Source of the DNA: Granulicella sp. S156
GTDB taxonomy: Bacteria; Acidobacteriota; Terriglobia; Terriglobales; Acidobacteriaceae
Assembly (NCBI RefSeq): GCF_009766105.1
Contig: NZ_LMUH01000022.1
Location: forward strand, 223,545-287,544
Direction of reading: 5' to 3'
Length of the DNA: 64,000 nucleotides
Shown one piece after another: positions 43,407 to 51,833 of this stretch. A model generated the notes under the pieces. The model searched no databases, was not told where the DNA came from, and saw only the letters and a list, made by a program, of their open reading frames with translations. The stretch's first letter is position 1. Each line of letters starts with the position of its first letter. The position numbers and the translations under genes are program-made.

Positions 43407-43664
43407 TTACCGCGCTCGGGCCACGGGCTTCTTCTTGGAGGGGTCGACATTGTGGGCCGGCGGCCTTACGCCACTCTTTTCATCCATCCAGGCATCCAGC
43501 AGGCTCTTCCGGAAACGCCAGCGATTGCCCAGCTTGAACGCCGGCACAAAGCCTTCGGACGCGTAGCGGTACAACGTGTCGCCGCTAATCCCCAGATACT
43601 CCGCTGCCTGGCGGATGTCCATTACTTCGCGCAATACTACCTGTGCGTTCGCTGCCGCTGCCAT
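43407..43664 (-). CDS. Small excisionase-like helix-turn-helix DNA-binding protein
   Basis: An 85-residue protein with a MerR/Xis-type winged helix: REVMDIRQAAEYLGISGDTLYRYASEGFVPAFKLGNRWRFRKSLLDAWM. The ATG at 43664 has GGAG 10 bp upstream; a TTG four codons earlier overlaps that site. A basic Lys/Arg tail ends the protein. No integrase or phage gene is close, so it is more likely a regulator than a true excisionase. Confidence 0.82.
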   Translation of the reverse strand: MAAAANAQVVLREVMDIRQAAEYLGISGDTLYRYASEGFVPAFKLGNRWRFRKSLLDAWMDEKSGVRPPAHNVDPSKKKPVARAR

Positions 43665-43870
43665 GCGTGTCTCCAATTCTCCGCGTATCGTCGGTTATTC
43701 CCGGCGCTGTTCCCTTGTACCCCCTTTTCCACAGGGTTACAAGGGGAATCCTCAGCATGCCGCATCCAGTTGCTAACTCGTTACAACTTCGCCAACGCCA
43801 CTGCCAGATAGCAGGCAAATCATGAACTCAAACATTCACAAGCTCAAACATCTCTATCTTATAAATCGGT

Positions 43871-44905
43871 TTACCGATTATCCCACCACATGGAAAGCAG
43901 ACTGTCTCCCGGCGTGACCTCTGCCGGAACACCCGGCTGAGGCGACCAAAGCGGAAGCCCTCCAGTACGTGCCAGCTCTGTCATACGCTTCATCGGCTGA
44001 CGCCATCCGTGCAGGGCCAGATTGAACAGCCCCCAATGAATAGGCATCAGAAGGCCTGCCTTCTCCGGTCCGCCCAGATCCTGATAGGCCCTCGCGGCTC
44101 CATCCGGCCCCATGTGGATATCCGCCCACAACGTGCTAAAAGCGCCGATCTCCAGCATGGTCAGGTCGAAGCGGTCATACTGCGCAGCGATCTCCGCAAA
44201 CCCCTCCCACCAACCCGAATCACCCCCGAAGTAAACGCGATGCCGTGGCCCTTCGAGCACAAACGAGCTCCACAGGGTCGTGAAGCGGTCAAGCATTCCG
44301 CGCCCCGAGAAGTGCTTGGACGGCCACGCCGTGATCTTTAGCGCAGCCTCGCCCTGTTTACTGCAAACCCCAACACTCTGCGTCCAGTCGAGCTCCTCGA
44401 TCCGGCTCGCATCCACGCCAAACCCGCGCAGCCGCTCACCAACGCCCAGAGACGTCACCCACCTGGTATCCGGGTTCAGAGTAGCCAGACGACGGATCGT
44501 ATGCGCTCCCAGATGGTCGTAGTGATCATGAGAGATCAGCACGACATCGATCGCCGGCAGATCTTCCAGCGCCAGAGTCGGAGCAAAGAAACGCTTCGGC
44601 CCAAACCACTGGGCCGGACTCGCGCGTTGCTCCCAGATGGGGTCAATCAGGACGCGCACCCCATCGATCTCGATCAGCAGCGACGAATGCCCAAACCACG
44701 TTACCCGTAGGCCGCTCTCCGGGGCAGCCGCGTAGATCGCCGAATCCGTGCGGAACGGACCAATCGGGCTCTTCGGCTCAGTCTCTTCTTTGTTGCTCAG
44801 ATACTGTGGAAGCACCTTCCACATCGTGCTAAATCCACCCACCGCTGCCGGCACAGGGTTTAAAAACCTGCGCCCGTCTTTTTCCGCTCGTTTCAATAAA
44901 CCCAT
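43871..44905 (-). CDS. MBL-fold metal-dependent hydrolase (NAPE-PLD/UlaG-like)
   Basis: A 344-residue metallo-beta-lactamase-fold enzyme. Motifs: VTWFGHSSLLIEIDGVRVLIDPIW, the metal ligands ISHDHYDHLG (HxHxDH), then KHFSGRG, VYFGGDSGWW and MPIHWGLFNLALHGW. These are typical of the NAPE-PLD-like group of lipid or lactone hydrolases. I chose ATG 44905; the frame is open to 45025 without similarity. Substrate unknown. Confidence 0.87.
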   Translation of the reverse strand: MGLLKRAEKDGRRFLNPVPAAVGGFSTMWKVLPQYLSNKEETEPKSPIGPFRTDSAIYAAAPESGLRVTWFGHSSLLIEIDGVRVLIDPIWEQRASPAQWFGPKRFFAPTLALEDLPAIDVVLISHDHYDHLGAHTIRRLATLNPDTRWVTSLGVGERLRGFGVDASRIEELDWTQSVGVCSKQGEAALKITAWPSKHFSGRGMLDRFTTLWSSFVLEGPRHRVYFGGDSGWWEGFAEIAAQYDRFDLTMLEIGAFSTLWADIHMGPDGAARAYQDLGGPEKAGLLMPIHWGLFNLALHGWRQPMKRMTELARTGGLPLWSPQPGVPAEVTPGDSLLSMWWDNR

Positions 44906-44949
44906 GTGATTTGGATGTCCTGGCCGGTGTTTCAGGCTCAAAGACAACT

Positions 44950-45795
44950 CTACGGCAAGAAATAAAACGGATTCGGCAATTTTACGCTGACCTCCGCCCT
45001 CGGTTCGCCCAGCAGGTCGCTCCACTGGTCGCCCACGCTCATCACGATGCGATACCCCTTGTCCGCAATCTTGTGGCGTTCCTCAGACTTGTACTCGATG
45101 GTCGACATCGCGTTCTCACTACCGTTGCGCAGCAGCAGCCCGTCCCAGCCGCGATAGCCCGCCGCTTCAAGATTGTTTGCCGTCGCCTCGGTCTGGTTCA
45201 CCGCAGGCTTGCTCGCAGAATAGTCCGGAATGCCGGATCTCCCCGTGATGAAGAACACCGCCACTCCCGTCCCTTTCGCCTTATGGAAGAACCGCAAGGC
45301 TCCGGGAATCGCCACCGACGCATCCGGCGACACGATCCATGCATTGAACAACGAGCCGACGTATCCGAAGTCCTCGCGCTTCATCTCGCAGTAGCTTGAA
45401 AGCGACGTCTCGTCGATGTCCATCACCACGGCGAGCTTTTCGCCGGGCTTCTTCGCGGAGACAGCCGTATCCAGTGCGGCTTCCGCCCGCTTGTACTGCG
45501 CATCGAGATCGGCCCAGTAACAGCCGCTCGTACCCACGCAGTCGGCATAGTCCGCCAGCCGATAACGGGAGAGGGCGAAGTTCTCCATCGGCTCCGCCGC
45601 CAGCAACGCACGCGGATCGTTCGCTCCCAGCTCCTGCTCGGCCTTCGCAGCCTCCGCCGTCATGCGGTGCGCTGGAGATGCAGCCGTCGAACACACCGGA
45701 GGCCCGTAGTGATCGACAGGAACCACCGGAGCCTGAGCTCCTGCGACTCCCACCGACAACAACACAGCCAGCCAGCGCCAGGAACTACTCGCCAT
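44950..45795 (-). CDS. Secreted HAD-family acid phosphatase (class B/e(P4)-like)
   Basis: A 281-residue exported phosphatase: signal peptide to about AGAQA, then a helical region and the HAD motif I VVMDIDETSLSSY, motif II FFITGRS, and the closing acidic motif MSVGDQWSDLLG. This is the plant-VSP/e(P4) acid phosphatase type that removes phosphate from nucleotides outside the cytoplasm. The ATG overlaps the stop of the acyl-CoA synthetase gene by 11 bp, implying one transcript. Confidence 0.86.
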   Translation of the reverse strand: MASSSWRWLAVLLSVGVAGAQAPVVPVDHYGPPVCSTAASPAHRMTAEAAKAEQELGANDPRALLAAEPMENFALSRYRLADYADCVGTSGCYWADLDAQYKRAEAALDTAVSAKKPGEKLAVVMDIDETSLSSYCEMKREDFGYVGSLFNAWIVSPDASVAIPGALRFFHKAKGTGVAVFFITGRSGIPDYSASKPAVNQTEATANNLEAAGYRGWDGLLLRNGSENAMSTIEYKSEERHKIADKGYRIVMSVGDQWSDLLGEPRAEVSVKLPNPFYFLP

Positions 45796-47542
45796 AGAAC
45801 TTCTCGATCTGGGATTTGTACTTCTCCAGGATCACTCGGCGCTTGAGCTTCATGCTTGGCGTCAACTCCCCGTCGTCAACGCTCCACTCCTCCGGCACGA
45901 CCCCGATCTTCTTGATCGCCTCATAGGGAGCGAGACTGACATTCACCTTCTTCACGATCTCCGAGTAGGCCTTCTGGACCTTGGGATCACTCACTAGCGC
46001 AGCGCGATCCTCGGTTGCAACACCGTTCTGCTTGGCCCAGCTCTCCAGGTTCTGGAAGTTCGGCGAGATGAGCACGCTGATGAACTTTTTCTTGTCGCCG
46101 ATCACGGCCGCCTGCGCTACCAGGCTGTTTGCCTTCAGCTTGTTCTCGATCGGCTGTGGCGCAACCATCTTTCCGCCGCTGGTCTTTATCACCTCTTTTT
46201 TGCGATCGGTGATAGAGAGAAACCCATCTTCGATCTTGCCGATGTCGCCGGTCTTGAACCAGCCATCCTCGGTGAACTCGCTTTTGGTCGCTTCCTCGTT
46301 CTGCCAGTAGCCAATAAAGACCGCCGGGCCGCGCACCTCGAGTTCTCCGTCCTCCGCGATGCGTGTCTCCATGTTCGGAACCATCGCTCCCACCGTGCCG
46401 ATGCGGTAGCTCTCAAACATGTTGCGCGCAATTACCGGCGAGGTCTCGGTCATGCCGTAGCCCTCGAAGATGCGAATGCCCACGTCGAGAAACCACTCCG
46501 CCGAATCCATGCCCAGCGGCGCGCCACCGGCGATGTAGATCCGCGCTTTGCCTCCGAAGGCCTCGCGAATCTTGCCATAGACAAGCTTGTTCGCAAGCTG
46601 CCAACCCGGCCCCTTCGGTTCTTCTCCAAGCAGAAGTTTCTTGCGGTTCGCCTTACCGCGGCCGATGGCCCACTCCAGAATCCGCTTCTTCATCCCGGTG
46701 GACTTATTCTCGACCGACTGCCGGATCTTCTCGTAGACGCGCGGCACGGCCAGAAAGATCGTCGGCTGTACGGCCTTCATCGCCGCAGGAAGCGCGTCGA
46801 TCTTCGGGCAATAGGCCAGCACCACCTCGAGCTTGTACAGCGCATAGTCCAGATGCCGCGCCGTCACATGCGACAGCGGCAAGAACGAGATGGAGACATC
46901 TTTCTTCTTAATACCGAAGCCGTCGGTCGAGTAGCGCAGATTGCTGGCGAGATTCCCGTGCGTCAGCATCACACCCTTCGGATCGCCCGTCGTGCCCGAG
47001 GTGTAGATGATCGTCGCCAGATCTTCCGGCTTTACCTCTTTCACCATCGCATCGAATGCCGCATCCGGCGTTTCGAGTTCCGTACCCCGCTTTACGATAT
47101 CCGCAAAGCTATCAGCACCCTCGAAGCTGCCCTCGTCGAAGACCACGACATGTTCGAGCGACGGAATCTCTCCCGCGGCAACCACCTTTTGATACTGGGC
47201 CTTGGTGGAGACAAAGATCGCCTTCACGCCGGAGTTCCTGAGCATGTATCCCATCTGATCGGGAGTCAGCGTTTGATAGAGCGGCACATCGACAGCCCCT
47301 ATCCCGAGCACGGCGAAGTCCGTAGCGGCCCACTCCCAGCGGTTCTCGCTCACCAGCGCCACGCGGTCGCCTTTGACGATGCCCCAGCTCTTGAGCGTCT
47401 CTGCCACAGCGCGCACGCGACCGTAAAACGTCTTGGAGGTAATCGGCTTCCACTCGCCGCCCGCCTGCTGCAAGGCGACTGTTTCATCGCCGCGGCTGCT
47501 CATGCTCACGAACACATCGTTTACTGTCTGCAGATCCAGCAT
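45785..47542 (-). CDS. Long-chain acyl-CoA synthetase (AMP-forming)
   Basis: A 585-residue adenylate-forming enzyme activating fatty acids. P-loop IIYTSGTTGDPKGVMLTHGN, the FEGYGMTETSPV motif, WFKTGDIGKI and the C-terminal DRKKEVIKTSGGK hinge identify the long-chain (FAA1-like) group. AGGAG lies 8 bp before the ATG. It heads a pair with the HAD phosphatase. Confidence 0.92.
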   Translation of the reverse strand: MLDLQTVNDVFVSMSSRGDETVALQQAGGEWKPITSKTFYGRVRAVAETLKSWGIVKGDRVALVSENRWEWAATDFAVLGIGAVDVPLYQTLTPDQMGYMLRNSGVKAIFVSTKAQYQKVVAAGEIPSLEHVVVFDEGSFEGADSFADIVKRGTELETPDAAFDAMVKEVKPEDLATIIYTSGTTGDPKGVMLTHGNLASNLRYSTDGFGIKKKDVSISFLPLSHVTARHLDYALYKLEVVLAYCPKIDALPAAMKAVQPTIFLAVPRVYEKIRQSVENKSTGMKKRILEWAIGRGKANRKKLLLGEEPKGPGWQLANKLVYGKIREAFGGKARIYIAGGAPLGMDSAEWFLDVGIRIFEGYGMTETSPVIARNMFESYRIGTVGAMVPNMETRIAEDGELEVRGPAVFIGYWQNEEATKSEFTEDGWFKTGDIGKIEDGFLSITDRKKEVIKTSGGKMVAPQPIENKLKANSLVAQAAVIGDKKKFISVLISPNFQNLESWAKQNGVATEDRAALVSDPKVQKAYSEIVKKVNVSLAPYEAIKKIGVVPEEWSVDDGELTPSMKLKRRVILEKYKSQIEKFYGE

Positions 47543-47636
47543 TCAAATTCTCCTAAAATGGGGCACCGCTGACGTACGCAGTCATCCTACCTGCTTTCGA
47601 TGCGCACGCGCAGCAAAGAGCAGTAGCCTACTACCC

Positions 47637-48554
47637 TTAATCGTCCAGAATCCCCTTCGAGAGATACCGCTCCGCCGAATCCGGCACTAGCGTTATCACT
47701 CGCTTGCCTGTTCCAAGCTCACGAGCCACATCGAGCGCCGCAAACATCATCGCACCGGAACTCGATCCTCCCAGGATGCCCTCTTCCCGTGCCATTCTCC
47801 GCACCGTCGCAAACGCATCATCGTCGGTTACCTGCACAATGCGGTCGCAGACGCTGCGGTCGAAGGTCGACGGCACAAATGACACACCGATGCCCTCTAC
47901 CCGATGGTGCCCCGGCACGCCGCCCTGTAGGACACTGCCCTGAGTCTCCACCGCAACCGTGAGCACATGCGGCAGCTTCTTCTTCATGAATCGCGCGATA
48001 CCCGTAAACGTCCCAGCCGATCCCACACCGAGCACAATCGCGTCGACGTGACCCTCCATCTGCTCGAAGATCTCCACCGCGGTCGTCTCTTCATGAAAAT
48101 CGGGATTCGCGGGATTCTCGAACTGCAGCGCCGCAAACGCGCCCGGGGTCTCACGCTCGAAGTCCAGCGCCCGGCGAATCGCGCCCGCCACCATCTCGCT
48201 CTCCGGAGTACGCTCCACCTCCGCGCCCAGGCCGCGCATGATGATGCACTTCTCTTCCGCAAAGCCCTCCGGCACAAACATGCGCACGCGATAGCCCCGC
48301 TGCACCCCAATCAGAGCCAGGCCGACGCCCGTGTTCCCCGCTGTGGCTTCGCAGATTGTGCCCCCCGGCTTGAGCACACCCCGCCGCTCCGCATCGAGCA
48401 CAATGCCCAACGCTGCGCGGTCCTTGATGCTGCCGCCAGGGTTCATCATCTCCAGCTTGGCCCAAACCTCAGCGGAACCGGCAGTCACCAGCCGATTGAT
48501 CCGCACCATGGGAGTATGTCCCACCAACTCCGTTACATTGTTTCCAATCCGCAT
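47637..48554 (-). CDS. cysK: Cysteine synthase family PLP enzyme
   Basis: A 305-residue beta-replacement enzyme. The PLP Lys is in NPGGSIKDRAAL, with the phosphate cradle GVGSAGTFTG and substrate loop EATAGNTGVG (close to the TSGNTG of CysK). The C-terminal GGSSSGAM motif is intact. O-acetylserine sulfhydrylase is the likely activity; a CysM-like or phosphoserine-using variant cannot be excluded. It lies alone between the acyl-CoA synthetase and VWA genes. Confidence 0.88.
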   Translation of the reverse strand: MRIGNNVTELVGHTPMVRINRLVTAGSAEVWAKLEMMNPGGSIKDRAALGIVLDAERRGVLKPGGTICEATAGNTGVGLALIGVQRGYRVRMFVPEGFAEEKCIIMRGLGAEVERTPESEMVAGAIRRALDFERETPGAFAALQFENPANPDFHEETTAVEIFEQMEGHVDAIVLGVGSAGTFTGIARFMKKKLPHVLTVAVETQGSVLQGGVPGHHRVEGIGVSFVPSTFDRSVCDRIVQVTDDDAFATVRRMAREEGILGGSSSGAMMFAALDVARELGTGKRVITLVPDSAERYLSKGILDD

Positions 48555-48631
48555 TCAAAAATCATCCTCGGCACTTTCAGTTTCCTGGCCAACAATCCTT
48601 CGAGCCAACCAAGGAGCCTACCTCATCCTGC

Positions 48632-49774
48632 TCAATTACCGCCAGGAGCGCCGGAGGCTGGTTTCTCAGGGGCTGCAGGCTTCGGGAAATATCCCGTCCT
48701 CGTCCTGACCTGGAGGCCGTGGTATCCCTTTTCCTTAGCCTCCACGTGAATCTGCCGGTAGCCTCCCAGTGAAGGCGACTTCGTCGAGTGATACTCGATC
48801 GTGTACTGCGTACGAATATCCTGCGCGACCTCGCGAGTGAGACCGTCGACCTCTTTCAGCGACTTCGGAAAGTACGCCTGCCCGCCGGTCTGCTCGGCGA
48901 GCTCCTGCAGCACCTCCCTGGCGTGCTTGGCCTCGTTTCGGCTCACATCGTCGCCGAACAACAGCCCGATGCAATAGATCGCCGGCCCGTCGAGGTCCTG
49001 CACGCGCCGGATAGCCGATTCCAGCGAGGCACTGGATGCGTTGTCCTCACCATCGGTCACGATGAGCAGCACCTGCTTCGGGTGCTTCGCATTCTTGCTC
49101 AAATAATCCGCCGACGCGACCACCGCGTCATAGAGCGCCGTGCCGCCGCTGGTGTGAATATAGGCCAGCCCCTGCTGCAGCTTGGTGATGTTGTTGGTGA
49201 AGTCCTGGTCGATGTAAGCCTCTGAGCTGAAGTCCACCAGGAACGCTTCGTCCGCTGGATTGGACAGCTTCACCAGATCGAGCGACGCCTCATTCACAGC
49301 CGCGGTCTTCTCATACATCGACCCAGAGCTATCGATCAGAATGCCCAGCGATACCGGGAGATCCTCATGCTTGAAGCCGACGACCGTCTGCGGAACGCCA
49401 TCTTCGTAGACGTGAAACGCATCCTGCGGAAGCGAATCCACGGTGCGCCCCGAACTATCGATAACGGAGGCATTCAGCCGGACCTCATACGCATTCGTGC
49501 GTAGCGTGTAGTGGCCGTCTTGCCGCGTGATCACGCCACCGGAAGTTCCGGGAGCCTGCTGTGGCGCTTTGGCTGGCGTGCTTTCATCCGGCGAAGGCAC
49601 AGGATCGGAGTCCACCGTCAACGGCGGCGTTGGCCGTGGCTGTGTGGCCTGTGGCTGCGCAGGCTGTGGCTGTGCGGGCTGCGCCGTCTGGGCCGCCAGC
49701 TGCACGCAAGGCAGTCCGCAACTCAACACCAGAAAACCCGCTAATCTCCCTAACGCTTTACTGCGATGGTGCAT
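48632..49774 (-). CDS. Secreted VWFA-related protein (TIGR03436 type)
   Basis: A 380-residue exported protein: signal peptide ending near LAAQT, a Pro/Gln/Ala-rich linker, then a short beta domain (VRLNASVIDSSGRTVDSLPQDAFHVYEDG) and a von Willebrand A domain with intact MIDAS (LIDSSGSM, a Thr in SGGTALYDAV, TDGEDN). This architecture is typical of Acidobacteria. It probably binds a protein partner through a divalent cation outside the cytoplasm. Confidence 0.87.
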   Translation of the reverse strand: MHHRSKALGRLAGFLVLSCGLPCVQLAAQTAQPAQPQPAQPQATQPRPTPPLTVDSDPVPSPDESTPAKAPQQAPGTSGGVITRQDGHYTLRTNAYEVRLNASVIDSSGRTVDSLPQDAFHVYEDGVPQTVVGFKHEDLPVSLGILIDSSGSMYEKTAAVNEASLDLVKLSNPADEAFLVDFSSEAYIDQDFTNNITKLQQGLAYIHTSGGTALYDAVVASADYLSKNAKHPKQVLLIVTDGEDNASSASLESAIRRVQDLDGPAIYCIGLLFGDDVSRNEAKHAREVLQELAEQTGGQAYFPKSLKEVDGLTREVAQDIRTQYTIEYHSTKSPSLGGYRQIHVEAKEKGYHGLQVRTRTGYFPKPAAPEKPASGAPGGN

Positions 49775-49948
49775 AGTACCTCTCGCGACTATAAATACCC
49801 ATCTCTGGAGCCCCCGGCGAAGACACCAGCCGCACTCTCAATTTACGCCACGCGCCACTGTCTTCGCGCATAAGATACCCCTAGTGCCCTCTGTACTTCT
49901 CCATGGCTGTAGCCTCCACCCAAATCTTCGCCTGACGGAGCACGGCCT

Positions 49949-51562
49949 GTGACGGCAAACAAAGCTGACTCCGCGGCATTGAAGCACATCTTCACCATCC
50001 TCACCTTCGCTGCCGCCGGCATGGCGGCGCTGCTCGCTCTGCTTCCAGCCGGAGGTCACGACCAGCTCTGGTTTCTTTTGATGGCGCGACGCTGGCTTGG
50101 GGGTGCCCAGATCTATGGGCCAATCATCTTCGACTCCAATCCACCGGGCATCCTGTGGTTGTCTGCGCTTCCAATTTTTCTCGGTCGGCTCCTCCATCTC
50201 CCCACCACCTTCGCGGCCAAGCTGCTCGTGTCTCTCACCGAAGCCGCCTCTGCCTGGTTGAGTTACCGGTTTCTTAGACACGCGTGGCGTCCGCTCGTTA
50301 CATACGAACGCTGGGCGCTGCTATTTAGTTTCATCGTGCTCTTCGCCGTGGTTCCCGCACGCGATTTCGGGCAGCGCGACCAGATGCTCGCGTTCCTGGT
50401 GCTGCCCTATGTGTTAGCCGCTGCTGTCGATCCTCGCGAACACCGCCTGACTTCCCTTCGATGCGCGGCGGGCGTTATGGCAGCCATAGGCATCTGCCTC
50501 AAACCGCATCATGCACTGCTGGTCATCGCTGTCGAACTCTCGCTGCTGTTTCTCCCCTCGGCTACAACATTTCCGCATCGGCTGCGCAGGCTCTTCCGCC
50601 CCGAACCTCTGTTGATCGCTCTGCTGGGCGGGATGTTTCTCGCGGCGGTCCACAGGCTCACACCTCTGTACTTCACCTTCGCACTGCCGGTTCTGCACGA
50701 TACCTACTGGGCTATCGGGCATCTCTCGCTTGGCGGACTCGCGCTGGAGGCCATCGAACTCTGCGTGCTCGCCGCCGGAACCATCCTGCTCTACACGATC
50801 ACCAAGCCGCGCTCACCTCTCGTTCGTCTACTTCTCATCGCGGGTGCAGCCTCGTCGCTCGCGTATTTTCTTCAAGGCACAGGCTGGTACTACCAACAGA
50901 TTCCCGCCATCAATCTCTTCGGAGCCGCGCTTGCGCTGCAGATGCTCGACCTGGCCCAACGCAAAGCCCAACACAAAGAAGGAACCGTGCCCCGGTGGGC
51001 CACGTCCGCCGTTGCCGGACTCTGCCTTCTGGCCCTTGCGCTCACCACCCACTTCACCGGCTACCCCTTCACAGCGGACCGAGCCTTCGCCATCGAGTCG
51101 CCCGATCCCGCGTTCTTCAAAGACCTGCCCCCCGGCACCCCAGTCGCCACCCTGACGACCTCCGTGGATGAGGCGATGATGCCCATCGAGCGCTATCACC
51201 TGACCTGGGCGCAGCGGACCAATAATCTCTGGCTGCTGCCGGCCATCCTGCGCAATGAAACTCCGGGAGCCGGCAAGCCTCCGAGCCGCATCCTGCCACC
51301 CGAGCACCTGGCCAACCTCGAAGCGCTGCAACATCGTTTTATGGTGGAAGACCTCAACCGCTGGCATCCGCAACTGGTGCTGGTCGAACGCTGCCAGAAG
51401 GCCAATATCCACTGTCAGGTGCTCGAAGACCGCGACGACGACCTGCTGGCGTGGTTTCTCCGCGATCCTGCGTTTGCTGCGATCTGGCAGAACTACACCT
51501 ATCAGGGCTCACGTGGCGCATTCGACGCCTATACCCTCATCTCATCCGCCACAAACAAATAG
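49949..51562 (+). CDS. Polytopic membrane protein resembling GT-C (family 39-like) glycosyltransferases
   Basis: A 537-residue integral membrane protein with about ten hydrophobic segments up to residue 370 and a C-terminal soluble part. The first loop contains GGHDQLWFLLMARR and IIFDSNPPGILW, the acidic and NPPG pattern found in dolichyl- or polyprenyl-phosphate sugar transferases such as ArnT. The start is GTG 49949 with GGAG upstream. Donor and acceptor are unknown. Confidence 0.68.
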   Translation: MTANKADSAALKHIFTILTFAAAGMAALLALLPAGGHDQLWFLLMARRWLGGAQIYGPIIFDSNPPGILWLSALPIFLGRLLHLPTTFAAKLLVSLTEAASAWLSYRFLRHAWRPLVTYERWALLFSFIVLFAVVPARDFGQRDQMLAFLVLPYVLAAAVDPREHRLTSLRCAAGVMAAIGICLKPHHALLVIAVELSLLFLPSATTFPHRLRRLFRPEPLLIALLGGMFLAAVHRLTPLYFTFALPVLHDTYWAIGHLSLGGLALEAIELCVLAAGTILLYTITKPRSPLVRLLLIAGAASSLAYFLQGTGWYYQQIPAINLFGAALALQMLDLAQRKAQHKEGTVPRWATSAVAGLCLLALALTTHFTGYPFTADRAFAIESPDPAFFKDLPPGTPVATLTTSVDEAMMPIERYHLTWAQRTNNLWLLPAILRNETPGAGKPPSRILPPEHLANLEALQHRFMVEDLNRWHPQLVLVERCQKANIHCQVLEDRDDDLLAWFLRDPAFAAIWQNYTYQGSRGAFDAYTLISSATNK

Positions 51563-51581
51563 CATCGGCACATCGAGCCAG

Positions 51582-51680
51582 AGCAAAAGCCTTAACGCAG
51601 AGGTTTCGCAGAGGTCGCCACGGAACCTCTTTGCGTCCTTTGCGTTTTTCCTCTGCGCCCTCTGCGTCAAGGCTTTTGCT
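51582..51680. repeat. Palindromic repeat, family 1 variant, copy at 51582
   Basis: The ends AGCAAAAGCCTTAACGCAGAGG and CCTCTGCGTCAAGGCTTTTGCT are inverted with few mismatches; inside are further CGCAGAGG/CCTCTGCG units. It lies 20 bp after the GT-C-like gene. Confidence 0.82.
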
Positions 51681-51833
51681 TTAGGAACCTGCGCCGTCAT
51701 TGACCCTGCGGCACGCGTGTGCTTTAATTCGCCCGTCTCTTGGGTGGGTGTTTCTCACGTCGTCTAATCTGGCCCGCGGTTCGTTCACCCGCTATCTCAA
51801 CCTCAACTGGAATCACCAGGAGGAACACACTTC

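Noticed and set aside
43407-43664. Excisionase as evidence for an integrated element
   Set aside because: No integrase, att repeats or mobility genes within 20 kb; small Xis-like HTH proteins are common stand-alone regulators.
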